A DNA stretch of 64,000 nucleotides from Anaerocolumna sp. AGMB13025 (GCF_029689925.1 NZ_CP121445.1:5254501-5318500), one strand, 5' to 3'. Counted from the first letter of the stretch, positions 26,013-36,210 are shown. Numbers and translations are program-made. Notes: a model not told the origin generated them from the sequence alone.

Positions 26013-26645
26013 TCAATATTCTTCTAAATACTCCAGCTTACTGACCGAAACTTCATAAGCCACCCGTTTCTCATAATCAGTTTCAGCCACTTTCTTCTGG
26101 TATTCACGGCTTTGGATTCTGCCCCAAACCTGTATGTGTCCGCCAACGGTAAAATTCTCTGCAAATCTTGCATTTCTGCCCCAGCAGATACATGGTATGT
26201 AATCAGATTTGCCATAAGGACGATTTACGGCCAGTAAAATATCTGCAATCTCTCTGCCTAAAGGAGTCTTTCGATATATCGGTTGCTTGCAAACATAACC
26301 ATCTAAAAAGATATAATTAGGTCTTACACCATCCATATCTTCCTCACAAACTTTAATTTCCCTGGCAAATACGGAGAGCACTAAACGGTTTTTATTATCC
26401 TCGTGCCGGTTGTAGGAACGGAACTGCCCATTTACTTCCACATATTTACCTTTTAAGTCTGCCTTTACATCGATAAGCCTCTCTGAAACCATAATTGGAA
26501 TAATGTCATAGGAATTACTTAACCGGCTTACGGACACATCCAAAATGTAAAAGCCTTCCCCGAATACATCGTGACTGAATTCAAAATCAGTCATTACCTC
26601 GCCTGCAATACTTACTTGATTGTTATCAAATACTTTATCTGTCAT
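26013..26645 (-). CDS. Single-stranded DNA-binding-like protein (tandem OB folds)
   Basis: 210-residue protein with two OB-fold-like halves (about 7-95 and 105-205). The second half carries an SSB-like order: NYIFLDGYVCKQPIYRKTP, then IADILLAVNRPYGKSDYIPC, CWGRNARFAENFTVGGHIQV and WGRIQSREYQK, matching the conserved W-G-x-x-A-x-x-x and G-x-x-v-x-v-x-G-r-i-q-x-r-x-Y of SSB. The first half looks like a divergent copy. There is no acidic C-terminal DDDIPF-type tail, so it is not the main replicative SSB; an accessory role in DNA repair, competence or sporulation is inferred. The start is preceded by AAGGGAG. Confidence 0.75.
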   Translation of the reverse strand: MTDKVFDNNQVSIAGEVMTDFEFSHDVFGEGFYILDVSVSRLSNSYDIIPIMVSERLIDVKADLKGKYVEVNGQFRSYNRHEDNKNRLVLSVFAREIKVCEEDMDGVRPNYIFLDGYVCKQPIYRKTPLGREIADILLAVNRPYGKSDYIPCICWGRNARFAENFTVGGHIQVWGRIQSREYQKKVAETDYEKRVAYEVSVSKLEYLEEY

Positions 26646-27125
26646 ATCGTATGACTCCCTTCTCTTAATCCTGCTCTGTACAATACATATTGGTTACCCA
26701 ATTTAATTGTCCTGAATACCAAGATAAATTTTTCTCCATTATTATATGTATGATGAATTTTATATATTTAGAACTATAATTTCAAAAAATTTCCTAATAA
26801 ATTTTTTAATATATTTAATAGCGACAGCAAAACGCTGAAAATAAGCCCTTATCACGGAAAAGCCTTGTAAATTTCCCGTTATATGATACAATATTCAAGT
26901 TAGAGTGCATTATTTTACCTCATTCATTCGGAAACTGCTATAATACCTTACAATCTATTACGTAAGCGTACCTATTATGACAGGAAACTTTTTATATTTT
27001 TTACAGCATAATGTTTCAACTGATGCCTAAACAATGTTTAAAAAAGTAATGACAGCGGTAAAATGTTATGACAGGATTATTTATTGCAGGGTATCAAAAA
27101 GATACCATTAAGGAAGGAAGTCTAT
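26646..27125. other. Intergenic region upstream of typA
   Basis: TTACCT (26915-26920) and TATAAT (26939-26944) with an 18-base spacer are a plausible plus-strand promoter, giving a leader near 175 bases. GGTATC/GATACC (27088-27104) can form a small hairpin 22 bases before the typA start. No gene seen; the open frame extending typA upstream to 27084 lacks a ribosome binding site. Confidence 0.4.
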
Positions 27126-28964
27126 ATGCAAATCAAAAGAGAAGATATACGTAACATCGCTATTATTGCCCATGTTGACCATGGCAAGACCACCTTGGTT
27201 GATGAGCTTTTAAAACAAAGCGGTGTATTCCGTTCCAACCAGACTGTACAAGAAAGGGTCATGGACTCCAATGATATTGAGAGGGAACGTGGAATTACGA
27301 TACTTTCTAAAAATACAGCTATAAACTATGAAGGGATTAAAATTAATATTATTGATACACCGGGACATGCGGATTTCGGCGGCGAAGTAGAACGTGTTTT
27401 AAAGATGGTTAACGGTGTAGTCTTAGTAGTAGATGCCTTTGAAGGTGCTATGCCTCAGACAAAATTCGTTTTAAAGAAAGCCCTGGAACTCAATCTGCCG
27501 GTTATTGTCTGCATCAATAAGATTGACCGTCCGGAAGCAAGACCGAGGGAAGTAATTGATGAAGTACTTGAATTATTTATTGAGCTGGATGCTTCTGATG
27601 AACAGCTTGACTGTCCTTTTGTTTATGCCTCTGCCAAATCTGGTGTAGCAATTCTGGAACTTGAGGATTCACCTGAGAATATGAAACCCTTATTTGATAC
27701 CATTATTGATTATATCCCAGCACCGGAAGGTGATCCCGAAGCCAGTACCCAGGTATTAATCAGCACCATTGATTATAATGAATATGTAGGTCGTATCGGT
27801 GTCGGTAAAGTGGATAACGGTACCATTAAGGTTAATCAGGAAGCAGTTATGGTCAACGCCCATGACCCGAATAAAAATGTTAAGGTTAAAATCAGCAAAT
27901 TATATGAATTTGAAGGGCTGAAAAAAGTTGAAGTTGCAGAAGCCTCCGTGGGCTCCATTGTTGCCATATCCGGTATTGCGGATATCCATATCGGGGATAC
28001 CATATGTTCACCGGATAATCCCAAACCGATTCCTTTCCAGAAAATCTCCGAGCCTACGATTGCAATGCAATTTATTGTAAATGACAGTCCGCTTGCCGGA
28101 CAAGAAGGTAAATTCGTAACCTCCCGTCATCTAAGGGACAGACTATTCCGGGAATTAAATACAGACGTAAGTCTTCGGGTAGAAGAAACGGCTATGACGG
28201 AAAGCTATAAGGTTTCCGGCCGCGGTGAATTACACCTTTCTGTTCTAATTGAAAATATGCGCCGTGAAGGTTATGAATTCTCTGTAAGCAAAGCAGAGGT
28301 TCTATATAAATATGATGAAAAAGGAAAACAATTAGAACCTATGGAACGGGCAATTATTGATGTGCCGGAAGAATTCTCCGGTACCGTTATTGATAAATTA
28401 AGCCAAAGAAAAGGTGAGTTACAAGGTATGTCAACCGCCAACGGCGGTTACTGCCGTCTCGAATTCTCCATTCCCTCCAGAGGTCTTATCGGTTACCGTG
28501 GTGAATTCATGACAGATACCAAGGGTAATGGTATACTGAATACTTTATTTGATGACTATGGTCCATATAAGGGTGATATCCAGTACAGAAAGCAAGGTTC
28601 TTTAATTGCTTATGAATCCGGTGAAGCCATCACTTATGGTCTCTTTAATGCTCAGGAAAGAGGTACCTTATTTATCTCTGCCGGAGAGAAAGTCTATTCC
28701 GGTATGGTTGTTGGACAAAACGGTAAGGCTGAAGACATCGAAGTTAACGTATGTAAGAGAAAGCAGCTGACTAACACCCGTTCCTCCAGTGCGGATGAAT
28801 CTTTAAAATTAACTCCACCTAGAGTTTTAAGTCTGGAACAGGCACTTGAATTCATTGATACGGATGAATTATTGGAAGTTACTCCAAAAAGCTTGAGAAT
28901 CCGCAAGAAAATATTAGACCCTACTTTACGTATGAGGTCCAAACGAAACGCTCAGAACAAATAA
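27126..28964 (+). CDS. typA: Translational GTPase TypA/BipA
   Basis: Ribosome-associated GTPase of the elongation factor family that helps 50S assembly and stress or cold adaptation. The G-domain starts at once: G1 AHVDHGKTT, G2 ERERGITI, G3 DTPGHADFGGEVERVL, G4 NKIDRPEARP, G5 ASAKSG. EF-G-like domains follow, then the TypA-specific C-terminal domain (SRGLIGYRGEFMTDTKGNG, NVCKRKQLTNTRSSSADE). At 612 residues it is standard length. The ATG at 27126 is chosen because AAGGAAGG lies 8 bases upstream and known TypA proteins begin here. Confidence 0.97.
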   Translation: MQIKREDIRNIAIIAHVDHGKTTLVDELLKQSGVFRSNQTVQERVMDSNDIERERGITILSKNTAINYEGIKINIIDTPGHADFGGEVERVLKMVNGVVLVVDAFEGAMPQTKFVLKKALELNLPVIVCINKIDRPEARPREVIDEVLELFIELDASDEQLDCPFVYASAKSGVAILELEDSPENMKPLFDTIIDYIPAPEGDPEASTQVLISTIDYNEYVGRIGVGKVDNGTIKVNQEAVMVNAHDPNKNVKVKISKLYEFEGLKKVEVAEASVGSIVAISGIADIHIGDTICSPDNPKPIPFQKISEPTIAMQFIVNDSPLAGQEGKFVTSRHLRDRLFRELNTDVSLRVEETAMTESYKVSGRGELHLSVLIENMRREGYEFSVSKAEVLYKYDEKGKQLEPMERAIIDVPEEFSGTVIDKLSQRKGELQGMSTANGGYCRLEFSIPSRGLIGYRGEFMTDTKGNGILNTLFDDYGPYKGDIQYRKQGSLIAYESGEAITYGLFNAQERGTLFISAGEKVYSGMVVGQNGKAEDIEVNVCKRKQLTNTRSSSADESLKLTPPRVLSLEQALEFIDTDELLEVTPKSLRIRKKILDPTLRMRSKRNAQNK

Positions 28965-28986
28965 ACTATCAGGATAAGAAAGATGA

Positions 28987-29934
28987 GTGAGGTCTATGGG
29001 GATAGAATTAAAAAAATTAACAATACTTGAAAGCTTATATCTTGAAAAATATAATAGTTTTCGCCCCGTTTATATTTCAGAACGCCAGCCTGTGAATTCA
29101 ATTATATGGGAAGAGTTTTATGATAGTTACTATTACCGGAATGACACATATATGATGATTGTCATTAAATCCAGGAACCGTAATTGTCCGATGATGCCGC
29201 TGTGTAAAATCGAGGACATTAAGCAGGTCTTTCAGGAAATCAAGTATCATTGGAATCAGGAACTTCATGAACCACTTAATATGTATCTGATGGATTCTAT
29301 ATATATAGAAGAGTTAAAGACAATTCCTGGATTTACGGAGGAATTTGATATCGTAGACGACAGAGATACTTATGATTACCTGTACGATGCTGACAAATTA
29401 AGAACTTTAAGCGGTAAGGCATATCATAAGAAAAAGAATCATTTGAATAACTTTCTTAAAAATTATGAGGGTCGTTATGAGTATAAAACCCTTAACTGCT
29501 CCGACATAGAGGAAATCCAGGCATTTCATGATACCTGGCTGGATAACAGAGAGTATGAGGACCGGCATGGCAGCATGCGTATGGAAGAGAACGGAATCCA
29601 CCGGCTGTTTCGTAACTGCGGATTAATTGATTGCAAATTAGGCGGTGTGTATATAGATGGTAAGCTTGAAGCATATACCATCGGAAGTTATGCACCGGAA
29701 ATACAATGTGCTTTTATCCATATCGAAAAGGCAAATATTAACATTCCCGGTTTATATAACTTTATAAACCAGCAGTTTTTGATCCATTCATTTCCTGATG
29801 CTAAAATTGTAAACAGGGAAGACGATTTAGGTCAGGAGGGTCTTCGCAAAGCTAAACTCTCCTATCAGCCGATACGTCTGGAATCCAAATATCATATTTA
29901 TCAGAAAGTAACCGCTGTAAAGTCTACCTCTTAA
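28987..29934 (+). CDS. DUF2156-family protein (acyltransferase-fold)
   Basis: About 315-residue soluble protein of the DUF2156 family, related to the C-terminal GNAT-like domain of aminoacyl-phosphatidylglycerol synthases. Typical blocks are SIIWEEFYDSYYYRNDTYMM near residue 35, LSGKAYHKKKNHLNNFLKNY near 140, and the end segment REDDLGQEGLRKAKLSYQP near 280. No membrane segments. It follows typA by 22 bases and may be cotranscribed. The start is uncertain: GTG at 28987 or ATG at 28996, which has GAGG only three bases away. The substrate is unknown. Confidence 0.8.
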   Translation: MRSMGIELKKLTILESLYLEKYNSFRPVYISERQPVNSIIWEEFYDSYYYRNDTYMMIVIKSRNRNCPMMPLCKIEDIKQVFQEIKYHWNQELHEPLNMYLMDSIYIEELKTIPGFTEEFDIVDDRDTYDYLYDADKLRTLSGKAYHKKKNHLNNFLKNYEGRYEYKTLNCSDIEEIQAFHDTWLDNREYEDRHGSMRMEENGIHRLFRNCGLIDCKLGGVYIDGKLEAYTIGSYAPEIQCAFIHIEKANINIPGLYNFINQQFLIHSFPDAKIVNREDDLGQEGLRKAKLSYQPIRLESKYHIYQKVTAVKSTS

Positions 29935-30060
29935 TCCTTGCAGCCCCTTTGATTTTGGAAGCTGAGCGGATTGCACAGCAATAACTTCCTCTCCGTGAGG
30001 TGCGCATCCTTCACGGAGTGCTTATTGTTTTACAGATAATTCAGAGGACTATCCTCGTAA

Positions 30061-30119
30061 AATAAAAAAGCTTATATTATTCCACGCTGTAAAAGTGGTA
30101 ATATATAAGCTTTTTTATT
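30061..30119. terminator. Bidirectional terminator between convergent genes
   Basis: AATAAAAAAGCTTATATTAT and onward pairs with the stretch ending AAGCTTTTTTATT over about 24 bp around a 9-base loop, with A and T tracts on both sides. It separates the DUF2156 gene from the HTH/Panacea gene. A second smaller hairpin, CTCCGTGA/TCACGGAG, lies just upstream in 29990-30020. Confidence 0.8.
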
Positions 30120-30125
30120 ACTGTA

Positions 30126-30917
30126 TTAATAAGTACCCCTTAACTGCATAACTCTTCTATCTGGGTAATTATTGATTTCATTCACAGTATGTATGTCATA
30201 TTGATTCAAAAGTTCTTTGAAATAAGCTTTGATGGTTTCTTTGGAGATGATTCTTCTCCCTTCTTTATCTCTGGAAATCTTAAAATTGGAACGCTCAGAT
30301 GTTGTTAAGGATTTTAACGCTTTGGGTCCATACCAGCAAAAGGTATCCAGTACTTTAATGATGAGATTCGTCTCTTCTTCGGTAAGTCTGCCTTCCGGAA
30401 CTTCAAAAACATTGACTCCGTGCTTTTTCATACTGGTATATAACTGGTAATAAGGTGCATTTTCCTGATTGACATTATAATCATCTTCAAATAATTCTTT
30501 GTCGAATAATGCCAGTGAAAACCCCTGAGAATAATATAACAGCCACTGAATATAACCAGGTGATAAATCTCCCTGGCAAAAATAAATCATAATCTGGGCT
30601 ATCAGGTTAATCTTTTTCTCCATTAATTTTTCCAGTACGGCCTGCAGACTTTTTCTGAAAGCGACATTTGTTAAGTTATCTTTGTTCTCCAATAAAAGTT
30701 CATAATAATAAGCCGGCTCTTCCGCTATGGTTTTTAATTTGTTAGAGTATTCCGCAGTTGGTACATCACCTTCAATGTATCTAATAATAGTGGTCTCCCC
30801 CCAACCAAGTAGTTTTGCAAGAGGCTTTTTACCTATACGAAAATCGCTTAATATCGTCCGTATTTCATTGGCAGTGACAATTGAATTAGCATTATTCTGC
30901 AGATTTTTTTCTTTCAT
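30126..30917 (-). CDS. HTH plus Panacea (DUF4065/SocA-like) domain protein
   Basis: 263-residue protein. The N-terminal 70 residues form an Xre-like helix-turn-helix (LSDFRIGKKPLAKLLGWGET, TTIIRYIEGDVPT). The C-terminal part has the Panacea/SocA pattern, including GDLSPGYIQWLLYYSQGFSL. Panacea proteins are the antitoxin half of many toxin-antitoxin pairs, including SocA, but free-standing regulators also exist. No small toxin ORF adjoins it on the same strand, so it may be an orphan regulator. The ATG at 30917 (AAGGGA, 7 bases upstream) is preferred over the upstream in-frame ATG at 31013. Confidence 0.8.
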   Translation of the reverse strand: MKEKNLQNNANSIVTANEIRTILSDFRIGKKPLAKLLGWGETTIIRYIEGDVPTAEYSNKLKTIAEEPAYYYELLLENKDNLTNVAFRKSLQAVLEKLMEKKINLIAQIMIYFCQGDLSPGYIQWLLYYSQGFSLALFDKELFEDDYNVNQENAPYYQLYTSMKKHGVNVFEVPEGRLTEEETNLIIKVLDTFCWYGPKALKSLTTSERSNFKISRDKEGRRIISKETIKAYFKELLNQYDIHTVNEINNYPDRRVMQLRGTY

Positions 30918-31094
30918 AGTTTTATCCCTTTCAGTATAATGTCTTCCCCAAAATCCCTTATTTTCTTCGCGTTTCATCATCTTCATAATATAAAATTTTT
31001 CAATTTTGGTCAATATTAATTGTTAAAAAGTCCAGTGTTATTTGGTACAACTTATTTGTCCTTTCTAATTTAGTAACTATTTATACCAAAGTCA

Positions 31095-32216
31095 CTAAAA
31101 CTTTCGGAACTCATTAATATCATGCATAATAATCTTAAAACCTCTTATTACTCTGTCAAACATTCCCATCTGATAAAACTTAACTAAAACCATACCTATC
31201 GGTATACCGATAATCATTCCAAGTACATTCAAAAATTTATAGCCGATGAACATAAAGATAAGAGTAGCAAAAGGATTGATACCTATGCTGTCCCCTACCA
31301 TCTTAGGCTGGAGTACCTGTTTTATAATCTGGCAGATTAGATAAATTACAATCAATAATACAGCTTTTAGATAATTGCCTAACAACAATTCCACCAGAGC
31401 CCACGGCCAGATGACAGCACCTGTGCCAAAAAAGGGCAAAAAGTCTAAGAATGCTATACCAACGGCTAATAAGAAAGAATAATTAACTTTTAATAATTCA
31501 AATCCAATAAATAATATAACAATCAGTATCAGCATTATTTTAAATTGTGCTTTAAAATAACCGCCTACTGCTCTTTTAAAATTATCTATAATCAATGTAT
31601 AACTCTGAATGACTGTCCCAGGCATTATTTTCCGAATACTACGGGAAAGATTATCCCTTTCCGCAATGAAGAAATAAGCCGATAGGATTGTAATTATAGT
31701 CATCAACAGAATTTCTATTATATTTTTTGCATAAGTGCCGGCTTCACTGATTGTAGGGAGATTATCCTTACTCATTAATTTTGAGCCATATTCCGAAATG
31801 TTTATATTCATACTGTCTACCATCCTTTTGATTCCGGAGGGAAACAATACATAGATACCCTTTAACTTTTCGGACACTTCGTTTAACTGTTCTTCCATAC
31901 TTTTATAAATCGTCGGCATATCCTGAATAAATTGTGCCGACTCTTTTACAACGATAGATATTAATGCGTATAATGTCCCCACCACTACAGCGATAACTGT
32001 AATAATTATAAGGGCAGAGCTGTGCTTACGTACGATTTTTACCCTTTTCTCCAGAAATTTAACTAATGGATTAGCAATCATCGATATAATAAAACCTATT
32101 ACAAACGGCATAAAAAATCCTAATATTTTCGGCAACAAAAACAGGGCAAAAAGTAAGCCTAAAATAAAAATCATGAGGTTCACAACTATTTTAATGTATA
32201 TGGCACCATTTTTCAT
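31095..32216 (-). CDS. AI-2E family (PerM/YtvI-like) membrane transporter
   Basis: 373-residue polytopic protein with about eight helices. Family-typical features are the basic loop after helix 2 (NPLVKFLEKRVKIVRKHSSA), the long middle loop, and the conserved LPFFGTGAVIWPWALVELL segment near residue 275 with LQPKMVGDSIGINPFATLI near 315. Members move diverse small molecules or ions; YtvI-like members in Clostridia act during sporulation. The start at 32216 follows GAGAGGGACAA. Single gene. Confidence 0.88.
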   Translation of the reverse strand: MKNGAIYIKIVVNLMIFILGLLFALFLLPKILGFFMPFVIGFIISMIANPLVKFLEKRVKIVRKHSSALIIITVIAVVVGTLYALISIVVKESAQFIQDMPTIYKSMEEQLNEVSEKLKGIYVLFPSGIKRMVDSMNINISEYGSKLMSKDNLPTISEAGTYAKNIIEILLMTIITILSAYFFIAERDNLSRSIRKIMPGTVIQSYTLIIDNFKRAVGGYFKAQFKIMLILIVILFIGFELLKVNYSFLLAVGIAFLDFLPFFGTGAVIWPWALVELLLGNYLKAVLLIVIYLICQIIKQVLQPKMVGDSIGINPFATLIFMFIGYKFLNVLGMIIGIPIGMVLVKFYQMGMFDRVIRGFKIIMHDINEFRKF

Positions 32217-32327
32217 TTGTCCCTCTCCATCATACGAATGTAATAATTTTACTGTCAATTAATTATAATACTTTTTCATTTTTAATGAAACATATTTTTA
32301 AAATTTAAGATATTTTTAAGTAACTAT

Positions 32328-33929
32328 TTATTCTCTGCTTCCAATGACCCGGTTGCGGCCCAGTTCCTTGCCTTCATATAAAGCCCGGTCTGCTTTGGAT
32401 ATACATTCATCAAAGGATTCTTCCTCTTTATATTCCGCGACACCTATGGTAATAGTTATGTTAACTTCAGACGATTCATCCAGTTTAATGGCAGCAGCTT
32501 CTATATTCTGCCGTATTTGTTCCGCTGTTTTTAAAGCTTCTTCATACGTTTTATTTAACAGTAGGATAAGGAATTCCTCACCACCCCATCGGCATACTAT
32601 ATCATTTTTATACACATTTTTCTTCATGATATCCGCAGCTTTTATTAATACTTTATCCCCTGTAGCATGTCCATAAGTATCATTATACTGCTTAAAGTAA
32701 TCAATATCCGCAAGGAGCAGTACCATTGGTTTTTTACTGTCTTTGCCTGACTTAATATGTTCCGCTAACTTTTCTTTAAAACCTCTGCGGTTATAGGTGG
32801 TTGTTAAAAAATCCATTTTAGCAGCACTTTCTAAAAGTGTTTGATAGGATTTTAGTTCATTGATGGAGCTCTTTAGCAGTCTTTCCGTTTTTCTTCTCTT
32901 TTCCAGTTCATTAAGCGTCAGTACCAAAAATAAACAGATCAGCATGATCGGTAATGTTGTAATTAGAGACTGAAATATGATTATCCCGGCCGGCACCCTG
33001 ATAAACAGTCTCCAGGGGGCATTGGAAAAACGCATGGCATATACATAATAGCTTCCTATCTGTTTCACTTCATTCCTGGCTATGCGCTTCATGGACGAAA
33101 CGGTAAAATCATCGATATTTAACAGTTTTCCCATCGATATGACTTGATTATTAAGTTCAGAACTATAGCCGGCAGCTATTACCATATTATTGTTATCAAC
33201 TAAATAACTTTCATACTTGGAATCTATCATCCTGCTAAAATTCAGGTTGGTAAAATCAATGGCTACTACACCAATAAATTTATCAATATTATAAATAGGC
33301 ACAGAATATGTAACAATTAATTCCTGCCTTTCCTGATTTAAATAAACCGGTGACCATACAGGCAGCCTGTCTGCATCGTTTTCCGGCATAGCTATTGTAT
33401 AATAATTTTCTTTTTTTAGATCTTTGGTAAACTTAAAATCTCTTGATGGAACAAAAGGATAACGATTAACAAAATCATGATCACTGATATATTTTAAGGA
33501 TAGTATATCCGGTAATTTATGATATAATTTATAAAATATTTTATTAAAATGTAAGGCTAAGTTTACTTCATCCTGTATACTTTTACTTCCACCCTTTGGG
33601 ACTGTTCCGATTCCTGTTAAGTTCCCCTCTGTTACCGCAAGCTCTGTCCCCTCAATAGAGTCCATATGAAAGTAATCCTGTTCGGGATTATATGCTAAGC
33701 GATTAAATGTATCAGAATTTCTGATTCCGGCACCTAGAAAAAAACTATTTCCATATACTGATATTAAATCTGCATACCCGCTTATTAAGTCTATGTGATG
33801 ATTCAAAACCGCCTCTTTTGATATTGCTGTGTTTTTAAAGTCCTTCATCAGGGAATCGAACTTATTCTGATAGGTAATTATATTACTTACGAAGATTAGT
33901 AGTAATATAATGGGTTTTTTTAGTTTCAT
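32328..33929 (-). CDS. Membrane diguanylate cyclase with extracellular Cache-type sensor
   Basis: Makes cyclic di-GMP. A first membrane helix near 5-20, an extracytoplasmic double-Cache-like sensor at about 30-310 (KFTKDLKKENYYTIAMPEND near 175, DKFIGVVAIDFTNL near 225), a second helix at about 310-338 (IIIFQSLITTLPIMLICLFL), a short coiled coil, and a GGDEF domain at about 365-533. The active-site loop is CRWGGEEFLILL, hence catalytically competent. The inhibitory RxxD site that normally precedes it reads YKND, so product feedback is probably absent. GGGAGG precedes ATG. c-di-GMP from this enzyme could feed motility or glycan control, by inference. Confidence 0.93.
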   Translation of the reverse strand: MKLKKPIILLLIFVSNIITYQNKFDSLMKDFKNTAISKEAVLNHHIDLISGYADLISVYGNSFFLGAGIRNSDTFNRLAYNPEQDYFHMDSIEGTELAVTEGNLTGIGTVPKGGSKSIQDEVNLALHFNKIFYKLYHKLPDILSLKYISDHDFVNRYPFVPSRDFKFTKDLKKENYYTIAMPENDADRLPVWSPVYLNQERQELIVTYSVPIYNIDKFIGVVAIDFTNLNFSRMIDSKYESYLVDNNNMVIAAGYSSELNNQVISMGKLLNIDDFTVSSMKRIARNEVKQIGSYYVYAMRFSNAPWRLFIRVPAGIIIFQSLITTLPIMLICLFLVLTLNELEKRRKTERLLKSSINELKSYQTLLESAAKMDFLTTTYNRRGFKEKLAEHIKSGKDSKKPMVLLLADIDYFKQYNDTYGHATGDKVLIKAADIMKKNVYKNDIVCRWGGEEFLILLLNKTYEEALKTAEQIRQNIEAAAIKLDESSEVNITITIGVAEYKEEESFDECISKADRALYEGKELGRNRVIGSRE

Positions 33930-34308
33930 AGATTACCTCCCAGGCAAGATTATAGCATAATCCGGTTCGTCTGTAAAAAAACGTATATGCTCGCAACTGT
34001 CTCTCCCTCAGATTTAATTGAAACCTACCCTTCCCATCAATGCAAGTTCTTTATTTTATTACAATAAATTGATTAATAATGCGAAAAGGCACTATATCAA
34101 AGTGCCTGATCTAATATAGTAAAAATTCTGTATTTGCTAACGATTGCCAGATTTTCAACTATTTTTTTACCTTTATAAACATTTTAACTAAAAATATACT
34201 TTTTTTCAACATTTTTTTTACAATTTATAAAGGCCCACATTAAATATTACAGTTTTTTCCTCACTATCACATTCCGGGATAACTGAAATTTAATGCAGAC
34301 CTTACTAT
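33930..34308. other. Intergenic region between the diguanylate cyclase and thiamine ABC genes
   Basis: AT-rich, with no supported gene. It contains the terminator at 34087-34107. The stretch 34155-34215 is dominated by T and A tracts. Confidence 0.5.
34087..34107 (-). terminator. Terminator of the thiamine-precursor ABC operon
   Basis: Minus-strand AGGCACT and AGTGCCT form a 7-bp stem with a 7-base loop, followed by TTTTCG. It lies about 200 bases beyond the ATPase stop. Confidence 0.6.
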
Positions 34309-35058
34309 CTATATATTTTTCTGTTCCAATATACTTAGTATATGTTTTTTATATTCCATAAATTGCTCGCTGACAATAAACTCTTTATTTCTTGGCCGTT
34401 TATCATTTATAATAATTTCTTCTGTAATTCTTCCTGGTTTTCCAGTCATCATATAGATCCGGTCCGACAAAAGTATTGCTTCATCAATATCATGGGTTAT
34501 AAAAAGGGTGGAAAGCCTTATCTGTTCCATTACCTCCAGGTACCATTCATGCATACTGCCTTTTGTGATTGTATCAAGGGCACTGAAGGGTTCGTCTAAC
34601 AATGCTACCCGGTCCGAGAAAAGGTATGTGCGCAAAAGTGCCGCTCGTTGTCTCATTCCACCGGATAACTGATGGGGATACCTTTTCTGGGTTCCTTCCA
34701 AACCGAATTCAGCAAAATATCGACTGGCAGTATCTCTGGCGGCTTTTGCCTTTACACCCTTAATCCTTAGCGGCAGTGATACATTATCCAGTATTGTTTT
34801 AAAGGGCAAAAGCAAATCCTTTTGGAGCATATAGCTTATCTTACCGGCCTTTCCCGTTATATCCGTACCATCTAACGAAACCGTTCCGGTATCCGGTCTT
34901 AAAAGACCGGACAGAACATTAAATAAGGTAGTTTTACCTGCTCCGCTGACACCTAAAAGGCAGACAATCTCATCTTTTTTCAATTCTATGGAAATGTCCT
35001 CAATGATTTTAACTCCGTCAAAACTTACACTGATGCCATTAGCTGTTAGCTTTTCCAT
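34309..35058 (-). CDS. thiZ: ABC transporter ATPase, ThiZ-like
   Basis: 249-residue ATPase of the NitT/TauT/ThiZ type. Walker A GVSGAGKTT, Q-loop YMLQKDLLLPF, signature LSGGMRQRAALL, Walker B VALLDEPFSALD, switch His in LFITHDIDEA. It is the last gene of a TPP-riboswitch operon with a permease, a lipoprotein receptor and a thiamine-binding protein. The assignment to pyrimidine (HMP or formylaminopyrimidine) uptake comes from operon context and the riboswitch, not from the ATPase alone. Confidence 0.85.
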   Translation of the reverse strand: MEKLTANGISVSFDGVKIIEDISIELKKDEIVCLLGVSGAGKTTLFNVLSGLLRPDTGTVSLDGTDITGKAGKISYMLQKDLLLPFKTILDNVSLPLRIKGVKAKAARDTASRYFAEFGLEGTQKRYPHQLSGGMRQRAALLRTYLFSDRVALLDEPFSALDTITKGSMHEWYLEVMEQIRLSTLFITHDIDEAILLSDRIYMMTGKPGRITEEIIINDKRPRNKEFIVSEQFMEYKKHILSILEQKNI

Positions 35059-35088
35059 GTGTATTTCCTTTCCCAGAACCCAAGGGTA

Positions 35089-36174
35089 CTATTTCGATAA
35101 GTAATCATTGCTGAAGCCGGTTCCTGCAGGGATTTCCCGCTCAATCAGTTTATTGTCATATAACCAGGCATAAAAACCATCCCATCTGGCTGGATCAATA
35201 TATCCCCATTGAGATACTTCTGCCTTATATTGGTCTTTTAACCAATTCTGGCTTTCTTTAATCAGTGCAGGGTCTAACTCAGGTACTGCCTTCACTAATA
35301 AATCTGCTGCATCCTCGGGATTAGCTATGGCATATTCGTATCCCTGTCTTACAGCATCCAGAAACTTTTTAGCAGTATCGGGATTTTTACTTAAGAACTC
35401 ATTATTCCCAATAATAACCGGACTGTAATAATCTAGTTCTTTTCCATAATCAGCAAAATTTATATAATTGGTATCAAGTCCTGCAACTTTTGCGGCCATT
35501 CCGTCCCAGGCCTGATAAACCCATACGGAGTCAATATCGGTTTGCAGAGCTGTTACTACATCGGATACTGTATTGGGAATTAATTTAATATCCTCAAATT
35601 TACCGCCGTCATCCTCTACTACTTTTTTAATGATTGCAAGTTCAATGGGGTCGTCCCAGGTTGCATAGGAATGTCCGGCCATCTTAGCGGGAGTATCAAT
35701 ACCTGTTTTCTTTAGAGAAAGAATACCGGAGGTATTGTGTTGGATAACCGCAGCGACTGCGGTAACCGGCAGGGCATTCTTAGTCGCAAAGGCAGGAGCT
35801 AAGGTATCCTGGAAACTGATTCCAAACTCTGCTCCACCGGCACCAACTAATGCGGTTGTACTGCCTTCCGGCGGCTGCATGATTTCCACATCAAGTCCGT
35901 TGGCTTCAAAATAACCTTTGGCCTGTGCTACATATAAACCTGTGTGGTTGGTATTGGGTGTCCAGTCCAGCACAATACGTACTTTTTGCTTCTTGCCGCC
36001 TGTTGTACTGGTATTGGCGGTATTCTCTGCTCCGTTCGTTTCCTGGGACTGGGTAACCGTATTATCTGCTGTGCCGTTACTGCCTGTTTCATTCTTATCT
36101 TTATTTGTGCAGGCTGTTAATGCAGAAACCACCAAAATGCCTGTCATTAATACTGTTATTAACTTCTTTTTCAT
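35089..36174 (-). CDS. thiY: Thiamine-precursor ABC substrate-binding lipoprotein, ThiY-like
   Basis: Extracytoplasmic receptor of the NMT1/THI5-like family. Signal peptide with lipobox LTAC (Cys near residue 22), a Thr/Asn/Gly-rich linker, then the domain starting KVRIVLDWTPNTNHTGLYVA. That segment, with MQPPEGSTTALVGAGGAEFG, is typical of ThiY/HMP-precursor-binding proteins. The Trp in DWTPN and Asp/Trp residues (SYATWDDPIE) fit a pyrimidine-binding pocket. The start at 36174 has AGAGG 7 bases upstream (an in-frame ATG five codons earlier is weaker). The substrate is inferred. Confidence 0.88.
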   Translation of the reverse strand: MKKKLITVLMTGILVVSALTACTNKDKNETGSNGTADNTVTQSQETNGAENTANTSTTGGKKQKVRIVLDWTPNTNHTGLYVAQAKGYFEANGLDVEIMQPPEGSTTALVGAGGAEFGISFQDTLAPAFATKNALPVTAVAAVIQHNTSGILSLKKTGIDTPAKMAGHSYATWDDPIELAIIKKVVEDDGGKFEDIKLIPNTVSDVVTALQTDIDSVWVYQAWDGMAAKVAGLDTNYINFADYGKELDYYSPVIIGNNEFLSKNPDTAKKFLDAVRQGYEYAIANPEDAADLLVKAVPELDPALIKESQNWLKDQYKAEVSQWGYIDPARWDGFYAWLYDNKLIEREIPAGTGFSNDYLSK

Positions 36175-36210
36175 AAAGTATCCTCTCATATCAAGTTTTA
36201 AATTAATCTT